Source: Lingula anatina
Taxonomy: Eukaryota; Brachiopoda; Lingulata; Lingulida; Lingulidae
Direction: 5' to 3'
NCBI RefSeq assembly: GCF_001039355.2
Contig: NW_019775891.1
Location: 694,534 to 758,533 of the forward strand
DNA length: 64,000 nt
Shown here: positions 24,479-38,424 of the stretch, one piece after another
Numbering within the stretch: position 1 is the stretch's first letter
Layout: each line of letters starts with the position of its first letter
Notes under the pieces: generated by a model
The model's database searches: none
The model's input: the letters and a program-made list of their open reading frames with translations, nothing else
Told to the model about the DNA's origin: nothing
Program-made: the position numbers and the translations under genes

Positions 24479-27400
24479 AAATAAAGATTTCTTTTGCAGA
24501 ATTAAAGTTGGAGGGTTATTTTTACTTTAAAACCAACAGGATAATGTACATGAGATGATTAATCAAATATTATGCAAAACTAAACAAAAATAGAGTAAGA
24601 ATTTAAAAGAAACTCAGGTTTAAAGTATATTTTATGGTGTTTGAAAATATGCATATTATCAGTTCAGTAATACAGATTTTATGCTTGTAAAATAAATGAC
24701 ATTACAGGACTGCTTGAATCTCTTTGAAAGCTCGTTATTATCTATCAAAAGGAACAGCCAGCATTTACTTTTCAGTCTTTATTCATAGTATTTTCTGTAA
24801 GCTCCTCACATTTTACTAACAGTACTGTACCAACACAAAACAAGATCTCACATAGCAAACTGGCAGGTTACTGATTCAGAAGTAAGTTTTTTAATTGATG
24901 CAATAGATAAATGAAAAATATTTTTTGAAAACCCATTCCTGCTGTCTTTGGTCCGTTACTAGTTGATTATATTTCATGGAGAGTTCATAAATTATATATT
25001 CTCTTTGATCTGACGTGATCTATAAAATAAGTGGATGGCTCGTTATTTTTTACCTGTTTTTTTAACCATTACGAGTTTTAAAAATATGGATTCACAGTAA
25101 ATAACTCAATAATTAAGTGCTACACAATATAACACACAGCCAGCATATATTACAGAATCTACATCATGCACAGGGGCGGATCCAGAGATATTTTCTGACA
25201 GTCTTCCAAATTATCCTTGTGGATCCATCCTTCATTTTTGACCGTCTTCCCACAGAAAAAGATAGATACCTGTCAATGTAAACTTGAAAATCTGACCGTC
25301 TTCTGGAAGACCCAGAAGACGGCCTGAATCCGCCCCTGATGCAGGTGCCATGGGATCATCTTAATAAATGAGCATTCTACACCCACGAAATGCGTTTTCA
25401 GACTAGACAGAAAATTTACTTGAAGTGTCCTCCAACTTTCTTATCAACTGAAGCAACAAAACTTGAAACAAAATCCACTGGCAGTGGTGAACTTTTTATC
25501 AACCAAATGCTTTAAATCTTTAAATCCAAGCTATAACAACAAATCAAGCCAACAATTATAATACCTAGAATATCGGGGAATAAACTGAAATGTACTGACT
25601 TATCAAATAACCCATGAAGTTTAAAACGTGGCTAGGTAAAATTGATCACACTTGTCCAAGTGACAAATACTAACAACAACTGATGTTGCAAAGGATTTGG
25701 AAGGATATTAAGCTATTTGTTAAACTCTTGTGACCATCAACTCGACTCTGGACTTTGGTTGGTTTAAAAAGACACAGCACATATATATCATATATAACAA
25801 TCTTACAATGTTCAATCTTGTAAATGTAACACATAATAAAGCCATTAGATATATAAATAGTCAGAACATATACAGGTAGTGAGCAACCTCAGGTGAAGTG
25901 GTGGTTTAGAGTATATAATATTCAATTTATATCATATATTTATATATATGTTGGACGGATTCCCTTAGACCCCACAAAAAGTGATCACTGCAGATAAGCA
26001 AAATGGGTGCAACAGGCACAATAATATATATGTATATTAATATAAATATAATTCCACTAGTCGTGCTTGTAAATCATAAATACTACAGCGCATTAACAGT
26101 TAAATTTAAGCAGTTATGGTTTATATATCTTCTTTTAGTTTCACAGTATATCAGTCAAAATAATAAATGAAGCTTCCACAGAACTTGTTTTTGACATAAC
26201 TCCTCTTTCAAAGTGAAAATGTTATAACTAATAATCTTTCCTTTGGAAAAGAACCATTTGGTCGCCCTATACTATGTAATTGCAATAGAAAAATACACTC
26301 AAAAAAAAAGAAGAAACACAATGAATATATAGCCATCTATAGATTTAAACCTTACAATCACTTCTTTATGCATTTTAATTCTTTTAAAATAAATAATAAG
26401 TAGAATCTGGACAAAAGTCTATTTCACACACTTTGACATCCGCCTGCAACAATGGGCAACTCAACTGTATACTGCACATATAAACAGTGAACTGTTCTCA
26501 TGGTCAAAGTTTTTCTCATATTTTGTTAAGTTTCTCAGTAGCCTGCTACCCGAACAAAACACACAAGACATGCATATGTACAATACCAAGTCACAACCGT
26601 ATTTCACTTCAATACAGACTGTATCAAACGGAACATGTTATACAAGAGGCCTGTATGTTAAAGTTTAGTTTTTCTTGCACTTGGTAAGGAGGAGAAGAGG
26701 GGTGGGGGATTGAAATGCAGCCTTATACTGGACAAATAAAAACATATTTTAAAGAGCATATAATTCCTGAATAAAGTGCTTATGAAATTATGCCTTGGTT
26801 ATATTTTGCAGCCTTTTTACAGTTGCATCCAGACTGTTTACATAACTTCAAAACTCGGACACTAGGAGATGACACAACTGTATAATAAGGACTAGCCATT
26901 GTGAATATGAAAACTGTCATGAAATTTCTATAAATTCAATGCAGCTTACAAATTATGAAATTATGGAGGAGACACAGTATGTTTAGGTATATAGTTAGGG
27001 TAAGTGAAGATTTTCCGAGGGTTAACATTTTACATACAATTTTTGCAACGTTTCAAATGGTTTGCATTTGCTGAAGTTTATGAAAAATACTTCAACATTT
27101 TTGTCAACTTTCCATTTGAAGAAAAATATGTAATGTGGCTGATATGTAATATGCCCATGCATAATTAATGCCATACATGGCAAATTTGATTAATTTCAGA
27201 TCCATACAGATTTTTTTTACACAAAAGTTTTCATATCACAACACACATTTTTTAAAATCACCAGAGAAAAGAAATAAACCAGGAACAGCAATTTACAATA
27301 TATATCCATACTTTGGCAATCTCTACTTTCACAAGAAAAGTAGCAGGAATCAAGTAAGACAATAGATTGGTCCTATCAAACCTCACCATGTACACATATA

Positions 27401-27546
27401 TATTTTAATACTCAAATATAATAAACACTCTCTATTCTTTATCTGTATCTATCTTGAGATCGTCAGCTTAAACTTCACAAAATATATACTTTTATTATGT
27501 CACCTAACTGACTCCTTAACAACCCATTAAAAATCCTTAGATTACG
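24479..27546. other. Convergent 3' region between FKBPL-like and NEK genes
   Basis: About 3 kb with no supported coding exon. It carries the FKBPL-like 3' end, possibly a long 3' UTR of the minus-strand kinase, and one MITE (25171-25338). Confidence 0.6.
25171..25338. mobile_element. MITE with CAGGGGCGGATCC ends
   Basis: Starts CAGGGGCGGATCCAGAGA and ends TGAATCCGCCCCTG, giving terminal inverted repeats. A 5-bp ATGCA direct repeat flanks it (25166-25170 and 25339-25343). Inside, GACCGTCTTC and GAAGACGG segments form further inverted pairs. The ends and target duplication resemble those of the CAGGCCC family. Confidence 0.9.
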
Positions 27547-30500
27547 TTACTGCTGTTGTTGCTGCTGCTGTTGAAGAAAACTTGTGTGCATCTTTTTTGC
27601 TACTTCATATATATAAGTGATGTCTGGGCGCTGTTCTGGATCTGGGTTGATACACACTGCCACCAAGTTTCTGAGCTGAAAGTGCAAGGTAATATATTAT
27701 TTCTGCTTTGGAAGACCCTTTTTTTTTTTTTCATTTTTCAGCCCAATATTTTTTCATTTTGGTCGTCAGTTTGCACCTTTATCTGTGAATGAATATCTCT
27801 TTGATCAAACATTTTATGAAATATAAACACTGCATTATAAGTAACATAACAGTGTACAAATATAATGCACACATGTATAAAATATATGTACATTTGATTA
27901 AGTTATTTTCTCAATATAAATATGGTAAATTCATAACCCCACTTAACACTTACTTCTTCTGAATAATGGTCTGATGGGAGAGGGGGATAGTCACATTGCT
28001 CAATCTTTTTGCACAAGGAATAAAGATTCATTTTGTCTCCATAGAAAGGAGACTGCAGTGCTGCCATCTGAAAACAAGACAAGACCAACATTACAATACA
28101 ATCTGACATCTTCAGCACACGAACGAAACGGAGTGCCTCGATATGAAAACAGACAACTTTTGTGTTTTTAATCTCTAAATATTAAAAAAAATAAATCAAG
28201 TTAATAAATAGGCCGGGAACAAGAACTTATCATATTGTATATTTTATATTAACTATTATTGAAGATCATAATAATAAACGAGTTGCATTTCAATGTACTC
28301 CACGCTATGCTCTTTATTTAAAAATAGCAATTTTTACGAGATTACATATTGCATCGTATTGTTTGGTTCCATTGCCTCGCTTTCAAAAATTAGAACAGGC
28401 GCTCTAAAATCGTAAGACGAAGTTAAAAACTTTATATTGGCCGAGTTCGCCCCACGATAAGAAAATCCTTACAGCATTATATGCAATTAACCTTCCTACG
28501 ATTTTTAATGTATTTTGCAATATTATTTTCAATCTGGCCCATAAAGAATTTTATTAAGCAAGATTGGGGGAGGGGTGAAAAATCCCCTTTGGGGCCACAT
28601 ATAACACTATAAATACAATGGAAATCCCCTTAAAATGAAGGTAAAATAAATGTTATTCTAAGGAATTCCGGCGGATTTACTTTTTACAACATAAAATCAA
28701 TAGAACATTTCTAATATAAATTTTCAAAAAGACACCAGAGAGCAAATGAAATAAAATCAACCAGACGGTAAACACCGGCAGGCTTTGTCAATTTCACCAA
28801 CTTGTTTATTTCAAACAGCGCACTTTTCGTGCATGCACAGTCGTTCGAAACCTGTGCTGACATCTTCAGCAATACTATGTTAGAAGCTTTAGCTTAACAT
28901 CATTGAGTTGTCTTTCTACTTGTACTCTATTTTAAAATAGAGCACCTTGAATTACAGCCTTCCCTTTGAATTTAAAAAGTATTATTTGACTAACAATTAT
29001 TTTCAAGAAAATCTTTCTTTCAATCATATCCCTAATTTTTTTCGTGACCTGCACCAATATGAGATCACAATTATTTTCAATGATAATAATTTGCCTAAAT
29101 AACATAGTCTGATGCAAACATTTAGGCATTTCACAGAGTATAAGGGTCCCACAGTAATAGATAAAAGTAATGGACAATTCATAACCAAATGTGATGCAAC
29201 TCTGATGTCTTAGAACACTTAGTTGCCCCTCACCTCATACAGCAGGCAGCCTAAAGACCAGATGTCTGACTTGAAGTTGTAGCCATTTTCATGTATCCTT
29301 TCTGGGGACATGTAGTATGGTGTGCCAACTAAAAAAAAAGAAGTTCTTTCTTATCTTAATGACAATTTTAATTTTTTTAATGAGCTCATAGTAGCATAAG
29401 ATAACTTTCTGACACAGATTTAATGTTATGTATTTTTGCTAAATATAATGGAAAAAAAAAGATGACAAAGGGTACTTTTGCTAAATAAATATTCAAATAC
29501 TTTTGACCAAGATTTCAACAGTTAGGTTAAATATTATACACTGAGCAAAAATAGAATCTCCCCATGTGATTTATTTATGTATTATGTAATGGGTAAATCC
29601 GATTGAGCTGATGTTAATCTGTAGCACACTGAACAACAATTCACTTTGTATGATTTAATATATATTACATTATCCATAATGCTGACAAAATGTTTAAAAT
29701 TCAAAAATATTCTGAGGGGTGGTTACATATTTGCTCAGTGCTTATCATTCTACTATATATAAAGGTGGGCCTGTAATTACCCAAAGAATGTGCAGCTGTA
29801 GTTTTGGAGCTGAAGAACCTGCCCAGGCCCAGGTCCCCTAACTTCACCACTCCCTGTGCAGTGATGAATACATTGGCTGGCTTGATGTCTGAAACAATGA
29901 ACAATACAAAACATCATAATAAAATCACATAAATAAGATCCAATGCTACTTGGTCAATTCAGCAAGCTTAGCTTCAGTTAAGATGCATGGATTCACTAAG
30001 GGAATATCTGATTTTTAAGGGTGTAGGGGCATTTCGTGACAGCAACAAGTCAATTCTTTTATGGTATGCCCCCCCCCCCCCACCTGTGTAGTCTTTTGAA
30101 TTATGATATAGACTTAAACTTTTCAACTTCTACACTTACTTGACCTTTACCTCACAAAACTTTCGATCACTACCGTGACCTCCCTTCCTGACAGAATTTT
30201 TAATTACTAAAATATTGAGTTAAAGATTACTGAAAAATGAATACAGCCTACTCACCTCTGTGCATGATTCTTTTGGAATGCATGTGCTCCAGAGAACTGC
30301 AGATTTGTATGAAATATTTCCAGATTGTCCTCTCTGGGATCAGCCTGTCCTGTTTTTTGAAATGCTGTAAAATCAAGAATATACAACTTATAGTCATTTT
30401 CTGAAACTGCCAAACCAGTCATTTATGAATACTGATGGAATCAGTAACAAGGTGTCTACATGGAAGAGACCAAAATAGGTGCAACAGAACAAAATGATTA

Positions 30501-33500
30501 TGTTACTTAGAAAAGATTTTGCAAGTGCCTTAAAGGTACATACGAATCGAGCATCGGTGGAGCGTGGATTCCCAAGTAACACATGTAAACCACTTCTACT
30601 AGATTCTTATATGACTCAAATAAATTCGACATGCCAAGGGATAAACTGAATAGATCACTCGATCAGCCATCAAAGACCTTTAGACTGCTCCTTTCTCTAA
30701 ATTTTTGGTTGTAAAAATAACCTACTTCTGTGACCTACTTTCCTGCCCCATTGACATACAGCTTTGAATGCCAGCAGAAAAATCTGTTCAAACATCATTT
30801 TTGGGTAAAATTTAACAATGCCTTTTGGTAATTCTCTTAGTTATACTACTTGAAACTATATGTTGGCATTTGGTTGGTTTTTGTGACAAAAAATTGACTT
30901 TGTATGCATCTTTAACAGATTTTATACCCGTCTCATAAAAATCATGGTTATAGCTTTTAATCAGTTTTCACTGCAAATTTGTAAGTGTGGTGCCTTTTAT
31001 CACAAAAACTGCTTTTTGCAATTTCTTTAGAGTTTCAACAAAAATATAAAGTGTATTTAAAAATGCTAGCCAACTGAAAAATATTACACTTCGTGTTTTA
31101 CAGACAGACATTGACAGAATATAGCTTTAAGGCTAAATACACTATATTTAAATGGAGGCACTGAACTAAAAAGATGCCTCTGAACATTGGTACTTAAATC
31201 AAAATCTTCTCACTTTGATCATTCTAGATAAATCCCCAGCATCAGCTAACTCTAGGACTATATTCAACTCGTTGTCTTCTATAAACGAAGCCAAATATTT
31301 GATCACATTCGGATGATTAAGTTGCTGAAAAGAACAAAAATACAAAATATAATTATCATTCACAGTACATTTCAGGCACATATTTATCAATAGTTATACA
31401 CCAGAATGAGGATATATATTTTGGACAAAAAAAAAAAAAAAGAAATATTCTGAATCTGTCAACTTAACTTTATTCTTCCACCAAAACAAATGATTTCATG
31501 CCTTGGACTTATAATACAAAACATACAATTGTTTTAAAATATACTAAACACAACCATACATGTGTTACCAGTACTAAACATAAATTATGTTTCATCCGAT
31601 AGACAAAACATTTAGCTACTTCTTCAACATTCTTGTCCTAGGAGAGCATTTCCAAGATGACTAAGTTCACTAATATTGTAAACCAATACTGTAAATATAC
31701 TGGTAGATCGTGTCTAGACAAATCAGTGCACTTATAAACAAGATCAGATCTATCAGGTAAAATATCACAGATAAAAGCACTTTGATTCCTTTTTTGTAAA
31801 TTTCCCACATGTGTATCAGTATGACCACTGCCTGGTTTTGGAGTATTTTATCTTCAAATAAGTTCTAAATCACTGACAGTCTCAAACCGGGTACTAGTAG
31901 TAACGATTGTCTACTAAAAGTACAAGTTTCAAATCTCCATACAAACATACACAAAAGTAATCTTTTTTTCAAATGAGCAAATGTCCAAAGGAATACTATA
32001 ACTCACAAGGAGCAAAGGGCATGTGGTAAAATGCATGTTAAAAATATCAAATTCCAGTCTCATAACAGGTGGACCATGATTCATCATAACACAACCTATT
32101 TTGTAAAAAAAACTTTTGAACTTTCCATGGAAATAAAAAATGACCTTTTAACAGATGTGGTGAAGAAACAAGATTCTTCACATGCTTCAGAGTGGAAGAA
32201 AAACATTCATCTTCTCAACTTTGTATGTGAAATACATTAAGGCCACTGGCCATATCTGGATATATATCTATAGGATATACAGAGGAGTGTTGAAAAAAAA
32301 TTTAATCCTTTTAACTCTGCAAATACAAATGCAAAACTATTAATTCAGGGCAATTTTTAGGCCATGAAGGGTAAGATACCCCCCCCCCCCAAAACAAACA
32401 AACAAACAAACAAACAAACACACAAACAAACAAACACACACACACACACACTTATTGATGGCATACTAGTAAGCCATTGCAGATGATTCCATATACCACA
32501 GGACCGAGTGTTCTACATTATGTTGTTCTGGTTGATCGTATTCTACTTGAACCATTTTCTATAATCTTAATGACCCTATTAACAATACCTAGCTGATATC
32601 TCCTTGGTGATCAAACTTCTTTCAATATTAACCAGACAGCCATTTTCAATAACACATACTCACCTTTAACAGATCTATTTCTTTGATACAGTCTTGTCTG
32701 GCTTTGGCATCCATCATCTCAAATATCTGAATGGATCAATAAATGAAGACATAAACAGCATTTAAATACAATTTTCGCAACCATTTAACTTCCAAGTTAT
32801 TTTATGTACAAATGAACATTTCAACATTAGGTAGCAGGTTTCATTTTTAACATATAGAGAATCAATACAAATTGCTTCAAATCCAAGATTTATTATTACA
32901 AGTTTTTCATAATTAAACTGATCTCAACTATATTCTTAATAAATAACAACATTATCATTATAACTTATTCATAATATCAATTATCTTGAGGGTGAATTTT
33001 ACCCATGAACTTGGGATAGAGCAGTGTTTTACAGTGCAAATGCAAAACAAAACACACACATTAATAATATGAGACATAACAATAGTGATACACAGTGCAA
33101 GCAAGTGCCAGCCAAATCCAATACAACATTTCTCTGGTCCAAATGAAATCAATTGACTACTACTGGGTTTTAATCTAATGAATGATTCAAAATCCTAGCA
33201 GGATTATTTATTATGTCATTTTTCATACAAACATAGCAATGAGATTGACTTAATGTCTGAAAATGTCTGCAACAGTTAACTTGGCCATTTGGCTAGGTAA
33301 CAAGGGTCACAAGAAGACTGAATTCCTTCAAAGTTTGAAAAGCCTCATGTCTGCCTATACTCGTTACTTCTTTTTTGAGAGAGAATTGCTAAAGCTCAAA
33401 TCCATTTTTTCTACAAATCTGGTAATAATAAGTATAATAGCTGTTCTAGTTCCCAATATGCTAGTACAAGGTAGTTCAGAACAAAATCTTTAAAGTTTAA

Positions 33501-35588
33501 CATATATATATATATATAATGCTGAATGCAATCTTGTAAAAAGCTCAAACTGCTGTGTTATTCATGTTGTTGGTTTGTGATATTGATAAGTAAGCTGTAA
33601 TCCACATTTCAGTTGTTCATGTTTGGCACAGGTTGATTGTCCAACAATATAAATGACACAACATCTCATTATCCATTACCAATATATATCTGATTTTTAT
33701 TCCTTTGTATTAAATGCCTAGTGAAACCAAGCTCCTCTGAAACAAGGTACGGACAAATCTTATGCATGTTCCTTAAGTGTCTTTATATGGCTCATTTAGT
33801 TTTAAAATGTTCATTTTTTAAAATCCAAATAATGAAATAAGGATATTTTAACTTTAAATAAAAGTAAAGTAATAAAAAAAGTTTAACGAAATGACTTGTC
33901 TAGGAAATACAAGCAAGTGACACAACACGACAGTCTCTTCTAAATATGGAACAAAGAAAAAAGTTCAACTTGAGAAAACATTATGTCAGCTGACTCAACA
34001 AGAAATAATGGTCTAAATGATCAAAGCCATCCTTCTAGTCAAACTGTTGTTTTCAGTCTATAATGTCTTAGGTTATTGAATTTCAAGCTTGCTATGCTTT
34101 ACTATTCAATTCTATTAATGAAAGGGCGAGGCGTGAAACACCAGTGATCAATACATTGATTCAGTCTCTCAGTGCGACTGGAAGCAGTTTAATAAACTTG
34201 ACATGGCCCAATCGTTCAACACACAATATATTGTAAACTTTCATCTACATAAATGATTGTAAATGGCAAATTGATGCAAAACTTTCTAGGCAGTTATTCA
34301 TTTCATTCTGCAAGCTTCAGAAAAGAAGTTATGATTTATTTACCATGCATGATTTTATCAGTAGAGAACACAGGCTTACCTACTAGTACATGTCAGGCAA
34401 TGAATTTTTTCATAAATACACCAAAGAATGAATACAAAACCAAAATGTTTATTAATAATGATTGCAAAATTAAAAAAAATTTTGATTAACAAGAACAAAT
34501 CAAACTGCACTGCAATGTTATAAGAATCACAGGAAAACCTATAGCCTTTAGTTTGTTAACTATTGTAAGACCCCCAGTTTTTCTAATGGCAGAGCATGGG
34601 TTTTCCTTACCTGCACTTTTTTCAGGGCAATTGCACTGCCATCTGTCTTACATCTTGCCCTCCACACTTCACTAAACTGACCCTTGCCTATCTTTTTGTC
34701 AATCTCAAAGCTTGACAGAGTGCAGTACATGTTATTGGGGTCATTGGTGGGGACGGGAAGGTCACACTCCATACTCTCCATGGTGACTACTTCAATTTAC
34801 AGATCAGAGGTCAAGGTCAAGGTCACAGTGTCAAGGTCAACTTCATGTCATATCATTCCAACACTACTGAGTCTAGGTAGAAATATGTTTCTATCTACTG
34901 AACACACCGTACATTACTGACAACCTAAAAAGAGAAAAGACACACACTCAAGAGTTAATATTGATCAGACCAGTAAAAATCAAAACCAATCTATTGTGAA
35001 CTACTCAAAAGACTGCTGTTGAAAGAAAGCACTTTTTCCATGGGCCACTTGTCAAGAAAGACTGTTTTCTCACAATGTTGAAAGGAAAGTGACATAACGA
35101 AATGGGCTGAAAATGTCAAACTTCTCAGCATTAAGTTCAAAAGTGCTTTCTTACATCAGATTATGCTGCTTTTGGCTGAATTTCTAACCTTGAATAATAG
35201 GCAATGTTATGTAATTATTAAAACTCCAACCAACTTTCCATACATATTATTTTTTTCACCTATTCAAAAATAAGATGAGCTTGAGCTTGTTTCAAAACAC
35301 AATGCCCACCAGGTCAAGGTTTTAAGTTCATTCAAAAACAGCTTTCAAAACACACAATAAAGGGGACCTGCTACTGCCTATGTACAGTCTGGCCTACTGT
35401 CAATATACCTGGACTTTTTTCAATGCAACAGGTATGTTGTTGATTTTATTCACAGCCCTATAAACAACACTGAACTGGCCCCGGCCAACTTTCTTTTCTA
35501 TTTCAAAGTTGACAAGCCTGCTATAGATGTCATCCTGATGCTGCTGCACCCCTTCATAGACCTCTGTCTCCATTGCCTCTTCAGCCAT
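27547..35588 (-). CDS. NEK7: NEK6/NEK7-type mitotic serine/threonine kinase, first-exon form A
   Basis: NIMA-related kinase acting in spindle assembly downstream of NEK9 in vertebrates. Exons in transcript order: 35588-35409 (form A first exon), 32726-32664, 31324-31214, 30364-30256, 29888-29781, 29328-29234, 28067-27954 and 27675-27547. Phases agree and give 302 residues. Visible motifs: glycine loop [16 protein letters not shown] lysine, [14 protein letters not shown], catalytic [16 protein letters not shown] (DLG in place of DFG, as in NEK6/7), activation loop [13 protein letters not shown], and [11 protein letters not shown]. The protein is almost all kinase domain, as in NEK6/7, and ends in a run of eight glutamines. 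NEK6 and NEK7 arose by vertebrate duplication, so this is the pre-duplicate type. Confidence 0.95.
30530..30915 (-). mobile_element. 378-bp MITE flanked by TTAA (copy 1, NEK intron)
   Basis: The internal sequence 30534-30911 is flanked by TTAA on both sides. The ends AGGTACATACGAA and the complement of TTTGTATGCATCT form an imperfect terminal inverted repeat. A second copy of the same length lies in opposite orientation at 42530-42915. TTAA target duplication is the mark of piggyBac-type elements, but the termini do not show a classical piggyBac CCC start, so the superfamily is an inference. Confidence 0.8.
32392..32450. repeat. (CAAA)n/(CA)n microsatellite
   Basis: Compound simple repeat after a C homopolymer, within an intron of the kinase gene. 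Confidence 0.85.
34611..34781 (-). CDS. NEK7: Alternative first coding exon (form B) of the NEK6/7-type kinase
   Basis: Encodes 57 residues starting MESMECDLP, with its own glycine loop [11 protein letters not shown] and catalytic lysine in IALKK, and ends with the same phase-0 KKVQ junction as the form A exon at 35409-35588. Its donor is GTAAGG. It lies between the form A exon and the shared second exon (32664), so each transcript would use one or the other. It keeps the features needed for ATP binding and is clearly related to form A but diverged in about half of positions. An alternative promoter or mutually exclusive splicing would be needed. Confidence 0.85.
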
Positions 35589-38424
35589 GGTGAAAATTCT
35601 GAAAGTTGTCACTCATTTCGTTATTTTAAAATTCTTCTTATTTATATTGAAAATCAAGGTTTAATATCTTTGTGGGACTGAAAGAAAATCTTACCAAATG
35701 AAAACAAAATAGGACAAAACTGAAAACATATGATACCTGTAATAAATGTTCATCATACAATTGTTAATTAACAAATCTGACACATTTTACACAATAAAAA
35801 CATACTCATTCAAGAGTGAATTACTCTTCATAATGGAAACAAACTTGTCAGTTTGGAATTTTGTAATGAACAAATACCAACAGAGCTGTAGAGAATGGAA
35901 TTCAGTAAAATATATAATCCGCAAAAAAATTAAATCAACTTAATAAATAAGTAAATAAATAATCCCTTCAACTGCCACCCCCTCACTCATTCACTTGCTA
36001 AGCTTACTGGTCTCAAGCAAAATATGAATCCTAAACACAGCACTGCTATCATAACCAACAGTTCAATTAAGTTCAATCTGATAACATGCATCATTAACTG
36101 CACTTAAAGCTCTAAGTTAAGACTAGAGCAAATTTAGCCAAACTATATTTAATGACATATTTGTTCAAGATTTGGATCTATGTCATGCTGTTGGCTTAGA
36201 AATAATCAAAATCGCTATCCTGATAAAACACAGGTGACATAAGATGCCTGGGAATTTTGATTACGATTAACATTGACAGATTTGACGCCAAAGGTAAATG
36301 ATTGAATCAATTATAATATTGATGATTCATTTTGCAATGCCGCACTCAGTAGTTCGTAGCTGTGCATACCAACAAGGTACTATGATTTTTTTCTTTCTGT
36401 TTTTATCGAGTATCACACCACTTATACAGCCAAAATGTCGCCACTTAGACTTATACCCCGTTCACACTATGCTCAGTTATCCGGATAAATTGCGAATTAG
36501 GTCACAATTCGAATAAATGCAGTAGTGTGAACGCAAGAGGATTTTTGTAATGCGCATTTTCAAAATCCTGCAAGCGAGGTGGATTTCTAAGCGCGATCCG
36601 GATAACTTACCGGAATCGACACCTGTACAGATTCTACTGCGCATGTGTGCTGATAAGTGCGGATATCTATGAACGCTTGTTTATTACTTTAGCGATTGCA
36701 CCAAACGTATTTGGAGGTCACCACTCACTACAACATGAGGAAACAAACTTATTTTGCCACCTTATACTTCTCAAGAATGCTGGAATGTCTTCTGAGTTGC
36801 ATTTGTCGTCACAAATTTTTGTTGGTATTTTAAGATTTCCTGTGCGGCGCATGCGCGAGTGTTCAAAACAGGAAGTTAAACCTGAAATTTTCAACATGGG
36901 ATTCGGATTCGCTTAGCGAGTGTGAACGCAATACCGAATCGGATTCCTTACGAAAAATCCGAATTATAGAAATGCGCATTTTGGCAACTGTAGTGTGAAT
37001 GGGGTATAAATTTACTCACAGTCTATCAGAATCACAACATACAGTCATCGATATGATTGATGGCAGACAGACCGTCGGCGACTGTCTTGATTTTTTTGCC
37101 CAACCTACTTACGTGACAGTCAAGTACAAACTTGCGCAAGGAATGATGTACTGCACGTTTAATCCAAGTGCAACGTTTGGCGTTGCCCTCCTCAAACTTA
37201 TTTTACAGGCCTGGCCTTTCAAAAGTTCAGCCCAAAAGATTTTCTCTGAACTTGTTTCACCTCCGCTTCCTCTAGATGCCAAGCAACTTATCCCAGCATG
37301 CAATGCTTATCATTAGTAAAATTTGGACTTCCGGTTTATACTCCCTTGGGCGGAACGAAAACGAGTTGTTACCATAAATGTAAAAGATAGATTACATTGA
37401 TAACAGGAAATTAAATTAAGCTGAAGTACATTTCTGTATTTTTTGCATCTCCTTTTGGCATATCTGACAGAAAGTGGATTCATCCAGGTTATCCTCACCT
37501 CGCGACAACCAAGGAGTGATTTACGTAACTCCTTACACCACCTAAGCTAGTTTATATTGTTTTGGAGGTTTATTTGGGTTTAAAGAGGTTAACAGCAGCC
37601 ATTCATAGGTCCCTGTTAATGAAATACCAATAAACTATATTATGATTGATTGATAAAAAACATGCTAAGAATCTGCTACATTTCAAAAATTAGGTGTACA
37701 TTAAAGGTGCACTAGGGTGAGAGACAAATTGACATTCTTTCAACGTATTCTGAATCATTAATTTTCAAAAATTGATCCAAATTAAATGAGTAAATAAAAT
37801 GAAAATATGGACCCTTTTTCATTCATGCAGTGGCAAAATTGCACTTTATTTGTGGCTCGTTTTCAGCAAAAAGATCATGTAGATACTTATAACAACATTT
37901 AAACTAGAATTCCTGATGGAATTATATACACAAACATACATACAAGCAAATACACAAATAACTTGCTTTTATTGTGTGAATATTTAAAACAATGCAAACA
38001 ATGACTTCAAAGCAAGACTTATACATTTTAATACAATATTTATTGTTCATTTAGTACAAAAAAATGTAATAATAAGCTACGGGTGTTGACTTCTGCTCAA
38101 TTCTCATCTAGAATAATATAGATGCTTTCTCTGAAATTCTTTTAAAAATTCAAATTTCACAAGGCTTCGTACTGCATTTATTTAAGGAAATGTGCCCCAG
38201 TCCTAACATTTACTGTCAAGCATTTTTCATTGAAAGACTTCACACTGCACTGTAAAGCAGTACTTAATCATCTGCGTGTTCATTTTTTTCACCGACATCA
38301 TTCACATACATAGATCTCCAAACTTCTGAAGTTATAAAACTTGTCACATGGTTACTCTTCCGTAGGTGTTGCACACATGCAAGGTATTTGATACATGAAT
38401 GTTATGGAAGTAAAGCTCTTTCCC
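35589..38424. other. Region between kinase first exon and PSMB7 3' end
   Basis: Upstream of the kinase on its strand. It holds one MITE (36451-37009), an ACTTCCGG ETS-type site at 37327-37334 that could mark a distal kinase promoter, and the PSMB7 3' UTR at the right. No coding exon is supported. The open frames of 89-105 residues at 36647-37316 partly lie in the MITE and have no domain. Confidence 0.5.
36451..37009. mobile_element. 559-bp non-autonomous DNA transposon with 19-bp terminal repeats
   Basis: TTATACCCCGTTCACACTA at 36451-36469 is matched, 18 of 19, by the complement of 36991-37009. The sub-terminal motif GTGTGAACGCAA occurs at both 36525 and 36921. ATCCGGATAA and CGAATCGGATT segments form further internal inverted pairs. 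The outer TA may be the target duplication, which would fit a mariner-like or Harbinger-like element. No transposase frame is present. Confidence 0.8.

Noticed and set aside
36647-37316. Open frames of 89 and 105 residues
   Set aside because: They overlap a MITE or its flank and have no recognisable domain or splice partners.
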